Assembly (NCBI GenBank): GCA_003506895.1 | Contig: DNXO01000094.1 | Coordinates: forward strand, 95,416 to 116,489 | Source of the DNA: Acetobacteraceae bacterium | Lineage (GTDB): Bacteria > Pseudomonadota > Alphaproteobacteria > Acetobacterales > Acetobacteraceae | Length of the DNA: 21,074 bases | Direction: 5' to 3' | Shown: positions 1 through 6,301 of the stretch, piece after piece | Layout of the letters: the number at the start of each line of letters is the position of its first letter | Position numbering within the stretch: position 1 is the stretch's first letter | Program-made: the position numbers and the translations under genes | Notes under the pieces: generated by a model | Seen by the model: the letters and a program-made list of their open reading frames with translations, nothing else | Databases searched by the model: none | What the model was told of the DNA's origin: nothing

Positions 1-437
1 TCGGCTGGTACGGCACGGCGATGCTGTGTTATGTGACTCCGAAAGAGCATCTGGGGCTCCCGAACCGCGATGACGTCAAGACGGGCGTCATTACATATCG
101 GATCGCGGCCCATGCCGCCGACTTGGCGAAGGGCCATCCCGCCGCCAAGCTGCGCGACGATGCCGTCAGCCGAGCACGGTTTGAGTTCCGGTGGGAGGAT
201 CAGTTCAACCTGTCGCTGGACCCTGATACCGCTCGGTCTTTCCATGACGAGACCCTGCCGAAGGAAGCGCACAAGGTTGCGCATTTCTGTTCCATGTGCG
301 GGCCGAAGTTCTGCTCCATGAAGATCACTCAGGATTTGCGTGGCGAGGCCGAACGGATGGCCGGGATGGAGGCCAAGAGTGCGGAGTTCGCTGAAGCGGG
401 CAAGGAAATCTATCTGCCGCGGGCCGCGGCGGAATAG
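1..437 (+). CDS. thiC: Phosphomethylpyrimidine synthase ThiC, C-terminal part (5' truncated by window edge)
   Basis: Radical-SAM enzyme that converts aminoimidazole ribotide to the hydroxymethylpyrimidine phosphate of thiamine, in the cytosol. The open frame enters from the left edge (first full codon at base 3, reading GWYGTAMLCYVTPKEHLGLP) and stops with TAG at 435-437. About 144 residues are visible, against roughly 600 in the whole family, so only the C-terminal part is present. The diagnostic feature is CSMCGPKFC at 288-314, the C-x2-C-x4-C triad that binds the radical-SAM 4Fe-4S cluster. The stretch LGLPNRDDVKTGVITYRIAAH is also highly conserved in ThiC. A short acidic/Ala-rich tail ends the protein. 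The next gene starts 16 bases downstream on the same strand, so they may be co-transcribed. A thiamine riboswitch, if present, would lie outside the window. Identity is near certain. Confidence 0.97.
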   Translation, partial: GWYGTAMLCYVTPKEHLGLPNRDDVKTGVITYRIAAHAADLAKGHPAAKLRDDAVSRARFEFRWEDQFNLSLDPDTARSFHDETLPKEAHKVAHFCSMCGPKFCSMKITQDLRGEAERMAGMEAKSAEFAEAGKEIYLPRAAAE

Positions 438-453
438 GAGCAGCATCAGGGCG

Positions 454-1281
454 ATGACGGAACCCAGGGCGGCGTTGGCGGCGATCGGTCAACTGACGGA
501 TGCCGAGATCGACATCGGCAACGCCGCCCTGCAACTCGCTCGGGTAGATGTTCCGGAGGCGGATTGGCATCCGGCGGCGGTGCATCTTTCGGCGCTGGCC
601 AAGGGGGCGGTTCAGCGCGCCAATATGATAGACCGCGAGGATCTGCCGGGGCGTGCCGCCGCGTTGTCCGATCTGTTGGCGGGCGAGTTTGGGTATGCCG
701 GCGACACCGAAACGTATGACGATCCGGCCAATGCCAACCTGATCCGGGTGATCGAGCGTCGCCGGGGATTGCCGGTGGCGCTGGGGGTGTTGTGGCTGCA
801 CGCGGCTCGGTCGGCTGGCTGGGGGAGCCACGGGGTGGATTTCCCGGCGCATTTCCTGATCGCGCTGGAGGGGCAGAAGACCCAGGTCGTGGTGGATGTC
901 TTCAACGGCGGCCAAGTCATGTCGGCCAAGGAGTTGAGGGCGCTGCTGAAGCGGGTCGAGGGTGAAAAAGCCGAGTTGCGGCCGGGACTTTTGCAGCCGA
1001 TGAGCACGCGGCGGGTGTTGCTGCGGCTGCAGAACAACATCATGACCCGCCGGCTTGGGGCAGGGGATCTGCGTGGCGGATTGCGTTGCACCGAGGACAT
1101 GCTGCTGATTGCGCCTGACCAGGCGGAACTCTGGCGGCAAGCCGGGATCATGAACCAACGGCTGGAGCAGGTGGCGGCCGCGCGGGATTGCTATCTGCGG
1201 TTCCTGGCGTTAGTGCCCGAAGGGGCGGCCGCGAACGGAGTTAGAGTACAGCTTGATATTTTGAAGTCGATGCTGAATTGA
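454..1281 (+). CDS. SirB1 family protein (transglutaminase-like domain plus TPR-like tail)
   Basis: 275-residue soluble protein close in length to E. coli SirB1/YchA (about 269). Residues ~35-160 carry the SirB1 transglutaminase-like core: NLIRVIERRRGLPVALGVLW, then GVDFPAHFLIA, then VVDVFNGG. The His of FPAHF and the Asp of VVDVF sit where a transglutaminase His-Asp pair would be. I see no Cys at the nucleophile position, so classical transglutaminase activity is doubtful, as is usual in this family. Residues ~195-265 are helical and TPR-like (CTEDMLLIAPDQAELWRQAG...). I chose ATG 454 because an upstream in-frame extension would run through the end of thiC and has an Arg-rich composition typical of a shadow frame. 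AGGAG at 436-440 lies 13 bases upstream. It probably forms an operon with thiC (16-base gap). The biological role of this family is not settled. Confidence 0.88.
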   Translation: MTEPRAALAAIGQLTDAEIDIGNAALQLARVDVPEADWHPAAVHLSALAKGAVQRANMIDREDLPGRAAALSDLLAGEFGYAGDTETYDDPANANLIRVIERRRGLPVALGVLWLHAARSAGWGSHGVDFPAHFLIALEGQKTQVVVDVFNGGQVMSAKELRALLKRVEGEKAELRPGLLQPMSTRRVLLRLQNNIMTRRLGAGDLRGGLRCTEDMLLIAPDQAELWRQAGIMNQRLEQVAAARDCYLRFLALVPEGAAANGVRVQLDILKSMLN

Positions 1282-1433
1282 GTTCGCTGAAGGTACCGGC
1301 TGGAGTGGAATTCGCAACACTGTGATCCAATTCGGCGTCGGTATGTTCCGAAACCGGGCTGAAAGCCTCCACGCCCCCACGCTGACTCCCACGCATACGG
1401 CCGCACCGGTGTGGCAAAAGTGGGTCCGATCCG

Positions 1434-1469
1434 AGCAGCCCGTCCGCTGCTTCTTCGTTTATCTTTCTT
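1434..1469 (+). terminator. Weak intrinsic-terminator candidate in convergent gap
   Basis: The 247-base gap 1282-1528 between two converging genes holds no convincing gene. Within it, AGCAG (1434-1438) and CTGCT (1447-1451) can pair around an 8-base loop. A pyrimidine- and T-rich tail follows (1452-1469, TCTTCGTTTATCTTTCTT). Position, downstream of the SirB1-family gene, and tail fit a terminator, but the stem is only 5 bp. A second small dyad, ATTGC/GCAAT at 1504-1518, lies just beyond the end of the minus-strand gene. Confidence 0.3.
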
Positions 1470-1528
1470 GGGAGGACGCTGAAGGCCCCGGAGGGAGTTC
1501 GGTATTGCGTACTGCAATCACGATCTAC

Positions 1529-2941
1529 TTAAAACCGAACGATCGCCTCCATCGTGGCGTCCGTGTTGCGGGGCCTCGCGGCTGGCATCGACTGGATGGT
1601 GTGTACCGAGCGGCCCCAGCCTTGGGTCCCGTCTTGTAGTATCCGGTCGCGCATGATGAAACGGCCGCGCACCAAAGTGTGGATTGGCAGGCCCTTGACC
1701 CGCCGCCCGTGCCAGGGGGAAATCTTGGACCGGGACTGCAACGCCGCGTCGTCCAGCACCATTTCGCGACCCAGATCCACGATTGCCAGATCGGCGTCCG
1801 CGCCAACCTGGATCGCGCCCTTCTTTGGCGCAAGGCCCCAAATCCTGGCGGGGTTGTAGGCGCTCCATCGCACGTAATCGCAGATCGAGGCGTGCCGCAA
1901 CGGCAACGCGCTCAGCATCAGTGACATTTGCGTCTCGACCCCGGGAAACCCGCAATCGACCGTCCAGATATCGTTTCGAGTCTTCTCCGGCGGGGTGTGC
2001 GGTGCATGATCGGTTGCTACGATATCCAGCACGCCGCTTGTCAGCGCCTGCCATAGCGGCTGTTGGTTGCGTGCCTCCCGCACTGGGGGATTGACCCGGA
2101 TCACACCGCCGCAACGGTCATAATCATCCGCTGATAGAAACAAATAATGCGGGCAGGTTTCGCCGGTGATATCGACACCCCTGGCCTTTGCCTCGGCCAG
2201 GGGACGGAGTTCCTCGGCCGAGGAGATATGCAGGATGTGAATCCTTGCGCCCGTCCATTCCGCCAATATTGCCGCTCGGCTGACTGCCTCCACGGCCACG
2301 ATAGCGGGACGCGCGGCCAGATGCGCCAGCGGATCGGTGCGGCCGGCGTTGCGCATCCTGGCCTCCCGCCTGGCCATGATCGATGCGGTTTCGGCGTGTA
2401 GCGAGATTCGTTTGCCGGTTGGGGCCACGATCTCGAACGCTTCCAGCATCGCGCCGGTCGATGGCGTCGGCAGGCGGCCGAATGTCTCGCCCATGTACAG
2501 TTTGAAGCCGATGACTCCGCCGGCCACCATTTCGGGGACGTTGGCGATGGTGTCCTCGCCCAGGAACCCATACAGGCCGTAATCGACGCGGGCGCGTGAC
2601 GACGCGATCGCGTGCTTATCGGATAGTGCCGAGGCGTTCGCCGTCGCCGGCACGGTGTTGGGCATGTCGAAGACGGTCGTTACACCGCCAAATGCCGCGG
2701 CCGCGGAGCCGGTGTCCCAGTCTTCCTTGTGGGTATACCCGGGGTCGCGGAAATGCACATGAACGTCGATGGCGCCGGGCAGGATGTGCAACCCGCCGGC
2801 ATCGAATGTTTCGGTGGCGGTGGGCATCGCATCTGGCGCGCCGATTGCCAGGATTTGGCCGTCGTGGATGGCGATGCTGGCATCGACGATGCCGTCCGGG
2901 TGGACGATCTGTCCGTTATGAATAACCAGATCGGCGTTCAT
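1529..2941 (-). CDS. Cyclic amidohydrolase, dihydroorotase/allantoinase-like
   Basis: 470-residue metal-dependent hydrolase of the amidohydrolase superfamily, expected to open a cyclic amide ring (allantoin, hydantoin, dihydroorotate or similar). All binuclear-metal ligands are visible: HVHFRDPG gives His61 and His63, GFKLYMGE gives the carboxylated Lys146, LHAE gives His181, HILHIS gives His237, and TDHAPH gives Asp310. The spacing is very close to E. coli allantoinase AllB (about 453 residues), while RDPGYTHKED is more dihydroorotase-like. The substrate is therefore open; allantoinase or a non-pyrimidine 'dihydroorotase' is most likely. I chose ATG 2941 over an in-frame ATG four codons upstream because it makes an ATGA overlap with the stop of the dehydrogenase gene. 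That implies translational coupling in a two-gene operon read from about 3720. Confidence 0.88.
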   Translation of the reverse strand: MNADLVIHNGQIVHPDGIVDASIAIHDGQILAIGAPDAMPTATETFDAGGLHILPGAIDVHVHFRDPGYTHKEDWDTGSAAAAFGGVTTVFDMPNTVPATANASALSDKHAIASSRARVDYGLYGFLGEDTIANVPEMVAGGVIGFKLYMGETFGRLPTPSTGAMLEAFEIVAPTGKRISLHAETASIMARREARMRNAGRTDPLAHLAARPAIVAVEAVSRAAILAEWTGARIHILHISSAEELRPLAEAKARGVDITGETCPHYLFLSADDYDRCGGVIRVNPPVREARNQQPLWQALTSGVLDIVATDHAPHTPPEKTRNDIWTVDCGFPGVETQMSLMLSALPLRHASICDYVRWSAYNPARIWGLAPKKGAIQVGADADLAIVDLGREMVLDDAALQSRSKISPWHGRRVKGLPIHTLVRGRFIMRDRILQDGTQGWGRSVHTIQSMPAARPRNTDATMEAIVRF

Positions 2942-3720
2942 AGCATTGCCCACCCGCCGTCCACTGGCAGATCTATGCCGGTGATCTGGCGGGAAACCGG
3001 CGATGCAAGGAACAGGCAGGCGTTCGCGACATCCTCGTCGGTGGTAATCCGTCGCAGGGCATATTCGCCGGCGTGATGATCCACGGCTTCCTCCTCTGAA
3101 ATTCCCATTTTGGCGGCCAGGGTTGGCACGACCTTGTTACGGAACCGTTCGCCATCGACCATGCCGGGCGCGACGAGGTTCACGTTGATGCCGAATGGTC
3201 CGGCCTCCAGCGCCATCGACTTGGTGATGCCGCGCAGTCCCCATTTTGATGCTGAGTAAGCCATTCGCCCGGCCCGTCCGCGCATGCCGAACGTGCCGCC
3301 GACATTGACGATGCGTCCGTCGCGCCGGCCGATCATGCCGGGCAGGACGGCGCGCATGGTGTTGAAGCAACCGGCCATGTTCAACGTCACGATCTCATCG
3401 AATTCCTCGCGGGTGGTTTCCCATCCGGTCTTGCCCATGGGGCCGGAGCCGCCGGCGACGTTCACCAGGATGTCGATGGCTCCGAACGCTTGGTCCACGA
3501 CGGCCTGGCAGCGCGCGGTATCGGTCAGGTCGCAGGCAGCGACCGAAACCCGGCGCCCAAGCCCACGCGCCTGTTCGGCCACCGGTTCGATGGCGGCGAT
3601 GTCGCGCCCAACCAGGAGCAGGTCGCAGCCCTCACGCGCGAAGGCCAGGGTGATCGCGGCCCCCATGCCCTTGGCCGGGCCGGTGATCATGGCGATTTTG
3701 CCGTTTAGTCGCAGGTCCAT
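2938..3720 (-). CDS. Short-chain dehydrogenase/reductase (SDR)
   Basis: 260-residue classical-type SDR, presumably a soluble oxidoreductase acting on an alcohol/ketone pair. The Rossmann motif TGPAKGMG (13-20), NVAG (87-90), Asn114, and YSASK (Tyr155, Lys159) are all present. Arg39 after the second strand (LLLVGRD) suggests a preference for NADP(H). The unusual point is the catalytic Ser. Thirteen residues before Tyr155, where Ser is expected, the sequence reads NVGGTFG, giving Gly142 with Thr143 next to it. Activity may use Thr143 or be altered. ATG 3720 is preceded by GGGGA at a good distance. It is the first gene of a coupled pair with the amidohydrolase (4-base overlap) and is divergent from a LysR-type regulator, which probably controls it. 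The substrate is unknown. Confidence 0.93.
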   Translation of the reverse strand: MDLRLNGKIAMITGPAKGMGAAITLAFAREGCDLLLVGRDIAAIEPVAEQARGLGRRVSVAACDLTDTARCQAVVDQAFGAIDILVNVAGGSGPMGKTGWETTREEFDEIVTLNMAGCFNTMRAVLPGMIGRRDGRIVNVGGTFGMRGRAGRMAYSASKWGLRGITKSMALEAGPFGINVNLVAPGMVDGERFRNKVVPTLAAKMGISEEEAVDHHAGEYALRRITTDEDVANACLFLASPVSRQITGIDLPVDGGWAML

Positions 3721-3751
3721 GCTGATCCCCGTGGTGCCGAGGTCACGCTAG

Positions 3752-3776
3752 ATAACGGGGGTGTTTCGTTATAACG
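3752..3776. promoter_or_regulatory. Candidate LysR-regulator operator (ATAACG dyad) in divergent promoter region
   Basis: ATAACG (3752-3757) and CGTTAT (3767-3772) form a perfect inverted repeat with a 9-base spacer. The second arm continues into a second dyad, CGTTATAACG (3767-3776), a perfect 10-base palindrome. It lies midway in the gap between the divergent dehydrogenase and LysR genes, the usual position of a LysR-family autoregulatory site. TATAAC at 3770-3775 could serve as a -10 for the regulator, so binding would overlap its promoter. The link to this regulator is inferred. Confidence 0.5.
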
Positions 3777-3792
3777 CCATTTTCGCTAATGG

Positions 3793-3813
3793 GTGTTGCC
3801 GAAAGGGCAACGC
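3793..3813 (+). promoter_or_regulatory. Hairpin enclosing the likely Shine-Dalgarno of the LysR gene
   Basis: GTGTTGCC (3793-3800) pairs with GGCAACGC (3806-3813) around GAAAG, with one G-T wobble. The purine stretch AAAGGG (3802-3807), 8 bases before ATG 3816, is the best ribosome binding site and lies in the loop and 3' arm. Folding would limit translation of the regulator. Whether it acts in vivo is not known. If translation began at TTG/ATG-like codons further upstream the hairpin would be coding. Confidence 0.35.
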
Positions 3814-3815
3814 AA

Positions 3816-4745
3816 ATGCGACACATGCGAATATGGCGCTACGTGGATGAGGTCGCCAAGGCCGGCTCGCTGCGGCAGGCGGCCGAACGGTTGAACGTCA
3901 CTGCGTCTGCCCTGCAACGCCGTATCCAGGACGTGGAGGCGGATCTGGGAACCGCCCTGTTCGATCGCCTGCCGAGCGGCATGCGCCTGACCGCGGCAGG
4001 CGAGGCATTTATTCGATGGATCCGAACCCAGGCCGCCGATCTGGAGCGCGTTCAGTCTCAGATCGCGGACCTGTCGGGCCTGCGCCGGGGCGTCGTCCGC
4101 ATCGCCTGTAGTCAGGCGTTGGCAGCGTTTTTCCTGCCGCGTGAAGTCGCCCGCTTCAGCTCTGACCATCCGCTGGTCCACTTCGCCGTTTCGGTCACCG
4201 ACCACATCCGGGCCGTTACGCTGTTGCGCGAATACGAAGCCGATATCGCGCTTGTTTTCCAACCCGACCGCTACCCCGACTTCGAACCGCTGATGGCCAT
4301 TGGCCAGCGTCTGATGGCGATCATGGCGGCGGATCATCCGCTGGCATCACGCGATACCTTGCGGCTGCGCGATTGTGCGGATTACCCATTGGCGCTGCTG
4401 GACCGAGGCTTCGGCGGCCGCGAAATCGCCGACCGCATCATGGACGCGGGATCAGTTCGGTTCGACATCGGCGTCGAGGCGAATTCGTCTGAATTTCTGC
4501 GCAACTATGTCGCCCACACCCGGGCGATCACGCTGCAAATCGAACTTGGCGCCTTGCCCGATCTGCTGGGTCCCGGCCTGAAGGCGCTGCCCATCGACGA
4601 CCGCGACGAAATGCACGGTTCGCTGGTTCTGGGCCAGTTGCGCGGACGCAATCTCCCGGTCGCCGCCGCCAGGTTCGCCGATCAGGTCACTCGCCGGCTG
4701 GACCGGATGCGAACGCTACCATTGGCTGATTTCCGCCCACGTTGA
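3816..4745 (+). CDS. LysR-type transcriptional regulator
   Basis: 309-residue LysR-family regulator. The N-terminal winged helix-turn-helix (residues ~4-65) shows the signature YVDEVAKAGSLRQAAERLNV, then SALQRRIQDVEADLGTALFDR and LTAAGEAF. The rest (about 90-300) is the periplasmic-binding-protein-like effector domain. I chose ATG 3816 because it keeps the usual few residues before the helix-turn-helix and has AAAGGG 8 bases upstream. An in-frame ATG at 3825 and an earlier start at 3789 are possible. The gene is divergent from the dehydrogenase/amidohydrolase pair, with a dyad operator candidate between them. It is followed after 59 bases by the aldolase on its own strand. This arrangement suggests it senses a metabolite of the flanking enzymes and regulates both directions. 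The effector is unknown. Confidence 0.92.
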   Translation: MRHMRIWRYVDEVAKAGSLRQAAERLNVTASALQRRIQDVEADLGTALFDRLPSGMRLTAAGEAFIRWIRTQAADLERVQSQIADLSGLRRGVVRIACSQALAAFFLPREVARFSSDHPLVHFAVSVTDHIRAVTLLREYEADIALVFQPDRYPDFEPLMAIGQRLMAIMAADHPLASRDTLRLRDCADYPLALLDRGFGGREIADRIMDAGSVRFDIGVEANSSEFLRNYVAHTRAITLQIELGALPDLLGPGLKALPIDDRDEMHGSLVLGQLRGRNLPVAAARFADQVTRRLDRMRTLPLADFRPR

Positions 4746-4804
4746 CGGTCCGGGGTCCCGAGCCTAGCTTGCGGATCTCAATCCGTATCGGGAGAAACGC
4801 TCTT

Positions 4805-5584
4805 ATGCCGACCAAACTCAAGGCGCGCATCGACGCCGGCAAGGCTAACGTCAATGGGTGGCTTGCCATCCCGTCTGGCTTCTCGGCCGAGGTCATGGCG
4901 CAGTGCGGCTGGGACAGTGTCACGGTCGATATGCAGCACGGTGTGCAGGACTATCAGTCCATGGTGCAGTGCTTCCAGGCGATGCAGGCGCATCCGATTA
5001 CCCCGATGGTCCGGGTTCCCTGGAACGAGCCGGGCATTATCGGCAAGGTTCTGGATGGCGGCGCGATGGGCGTGATCTGCCCGATGGTGAACACCGCGGC
5101 GGAAGCCAAGGCCCTGGCCGATGCCTGCCTGTATCCGCCCATGGGCAAGCGCAGCAATGGCCCGATTCGCGCCGCGATGTATGGCGAGGCCAGCAGCTAC
5201 CAGGCCACCGCCAACGACGAGATCCTGGTCATTCCGATGATCGAAACGCAGCAAGGGATCGACAACATCGACGAAATCCTGAGCGTTCCCGGCATCAGCG
5301 GCATCTATATCGGGCCATCCGACATGGGCCTGTCGCTGGGCATGATCCCGATCCTGGACCGCGAGGAGCCGATCATCCTCGATATTTATGGCAAGCTGCT
5401 CGCCGCCTGCAAAAAGCATGGCAAGTTTGCCGGCATCCATAATGGTACGGCCGCCTATGCCGCCCGTATGATCCAGATGGGCTTCCAGATCTGCACGATC
5501 GCGAACGACAGCGGCCTGATGGCCCGAGCCGCCCGCGAAGCCGTGACGGCGGCGCGCAAGGCCGGTGGCGAGGCCGCCAACTAG
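4805..5584 (+). CDS. HpcH/HpaI-family class II aldolase
   Basis: 259-residue metal-dependent pyruvate-type aldolase (family of 4-hydroxy-2-oxoheptanedioate and 2-dehydro-3-deoxyglucarate aldolases), expected to cleave a hydroxy-oxo-acid into pyruvate plus an aldehyde. Key residues fall almost exactly at HpaI numbering. VDMQHG gives the base His45, MVRVPW gives Arg70, IPMIET gives metal ligand Glu147, and GPSDMGLSLG gives metal ligand Asp173. The GGAMGVICPMVN segment is also typical. ATG 4805 is preceded by GGGAGA (4790-4795); an upstream TTG extension to 4742 has no such support and would overlap the LysR stop. The gene lies 59 bases behind the regulator and shares its last four bases (CTAG, 5581-5584) with the convergent TetR gene. 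It could finish a pathway begun by the divergent dehydrogenase and amidohydrolase. The true substrate cannot be assigned. Confidence 0.93.
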   Translation: MPTKLKARIDAGKANVNGWLAIPSGFSAEVMAQCGWDSVTVDMQHGVQDYQSMVQCFQAMQAHPITPMVRVPWNEPGIIGKVLDGGAMGVICPMVNTAAEAKALADACLYPPMGKRSNGPIRAAMYGEASSYQATANDEILVIPMIETQQGIDNIDEILSVPGISGIYIGPSDMGLSLGMIPILDREEPIILDIYGKLLAACKKHGKFAGIHNGTAAYAARMIQMGFQICTIANDSGLMARAAREAVTAARKAGGEAAN

Positions 5585-6249
5585 TCTTTCCGGTACGCCC
5601 GCAGGAAGACATCGGTGCCGCGTTCCGCGCGGCTTCGGACTTCCTCGGGCGTGCTAAGGCCGGCCAGCCCGAAGGCGATCTTGGCCGGCATGCTTCCCTC
5701 CCACAAACTGACCAGGTCGTCGGCGGCTCGGTCGGCATCGTCTACGTTCAGCTCTCCACGTTTCGCCGCCGCCGCGGTCATCGCTGCCAACGCTGCTCGG
5801 ACCCGCCCGGGACCCGCCGCATAAAACCGTTCTGCCAGCGCTGGATTAGCCCGCAACGCGCTCGGTAGCGTGTGCGCCATCGTGCAGATATCCGAACCCA
5901 AGATCACGCTCAGGAACGCAGTGCCCACTGCAATCAGGCGTTCACGCAGACCGCCCCCCTGATCCGGGCCGGAAAGCTCGGCGATCATGAAATCCGAAGT
6001 CGTGGCCACGATCGTCTCAAACAGCGTCTCCTTGTCACGGAAGTGGCTATAGACGGTCATCTTCGATACGCCCGCGTGGGTTGCAACCGCTTCCATCGTC
6101 ACGAGGTCAAAGGGCTGGCTGGCGAACAGGCTACGTGCGGCGAGCAGAATGGCCTCGTGCTTCGCGGTATCTTTGGGCCGTCCGGACCGGTGAGCCGACG
6201 GGGTATTTGCCACGAAGCGAGACTTCCCTGATTTGGATGCTGGACTCAT
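5581..6249 (-). CDS. TetR/AcrR-family repressor of the adjacent RND pump
   Basis: 222-residue TetR-type regulator. The N-terminal DNA-binding domain includes AKHEAILLAARSLFASQPFD, then VTMEAVATHAGVSKMTVYSHFRDKETLFE (helix-turn-helix and recognition helix, about 47-75). It is followed by a helical ligand-binding domain. It is divergent from the efflux operon with a perfect dyad in between, so it very likely represses the pump and itself. The start is uncertain. ATG 6249 has no ribosome binding site and sits 6 bases after a good -10 (TATACT), which would suit a leaderless transcript. The in-frame GTG at 6213 has AGGGAAG (6223-6229) nine bases upstream and would give 210 residues. Both starts leave the DNA-binding domain intact. 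The stop shares CTAG with the convergent aldolase stop. Confidence 0.93.
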   Translation of the reverse strand: MSPASKSGKSRFVANTPSAHRSGRPKDTAKHEAILLAARSLFASQPFDLVTMEAVATHAGVSKMTVYSHFRDKETLFETIVATTSDFMIAELSGPDQGGGLRERLIAVGTAFLSVILGSDICTMAHTLPSALRANPALAERFYAAGPGRVRAALAAMTAAAAKRGELNVDDADRAADDLVSLWEGSMPAKIAFGLAGLSTPEEVRSRAERGTDVFLRAYRKD

Positions 6250-6251
6250 GG

Positions 6252-6274
6252 GTCCAGTATACTACATACTGGAC
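6252..6274. promoter_or_regulatory. TetR-type operator, perfect 9-5-9 inverted repeat
   Basis: GTCCAGTAT (6252-6260), spacer ACTAC, ATACTGGAC (6266-6274): nine perfectly complementary bases on each side. It lies in the 52-base gap between the divergent repressor and the efflux operon, and its length and position are typical of TetR-family operators. It covers a candidate -10 for the repressor (TATACT on the minus strand, 6256-6261). For the pump it lies just upstream of a TATAGG box (6282-6287). A bound dimer should therefore block both directions. Confidence 0.8.
6256..6261 (-). promoter_or_regulatory. Candidate -10 box for the TetR gene
   Basis: TATACT on the minus strand matches the -10 consensus at five of six positions and lies inside the operator. 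Only six bases separate it from ATG 6249, so a transcript started at the usual distance would begin at or next to the start codon. No good -35 is visible. Confidence 0.35.
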
Positions 6275-6301
6275 GCGTTGGTATAGGAATATCGTCGACA
6301 C

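Noticed and set aside
325..1158. 277-codon minus-strand frame opposite thiC/SirB1
   Set aside because: It is Pro/Arg/Gln/His-rich with no domain, opposite two recognisable genes.
1322..1639. 105-codon plus-strand frame in the 1282-1528 gap
   Set aside because: It runs into the 3' end of the amidohydrolase on the other strand, has no ribosome binding site and no recognisable motif. I considered a transposase remnant but could not support it.
4742..4804. Upstream TTG start for the aldolase
   Set aside because: It would overlap the LysR stop and add 21 residues absent from the HpaI family. ATG 4805 has a good ribosome binding site and puts His45, Arg70, Glu147 and Asp173 at family positions.
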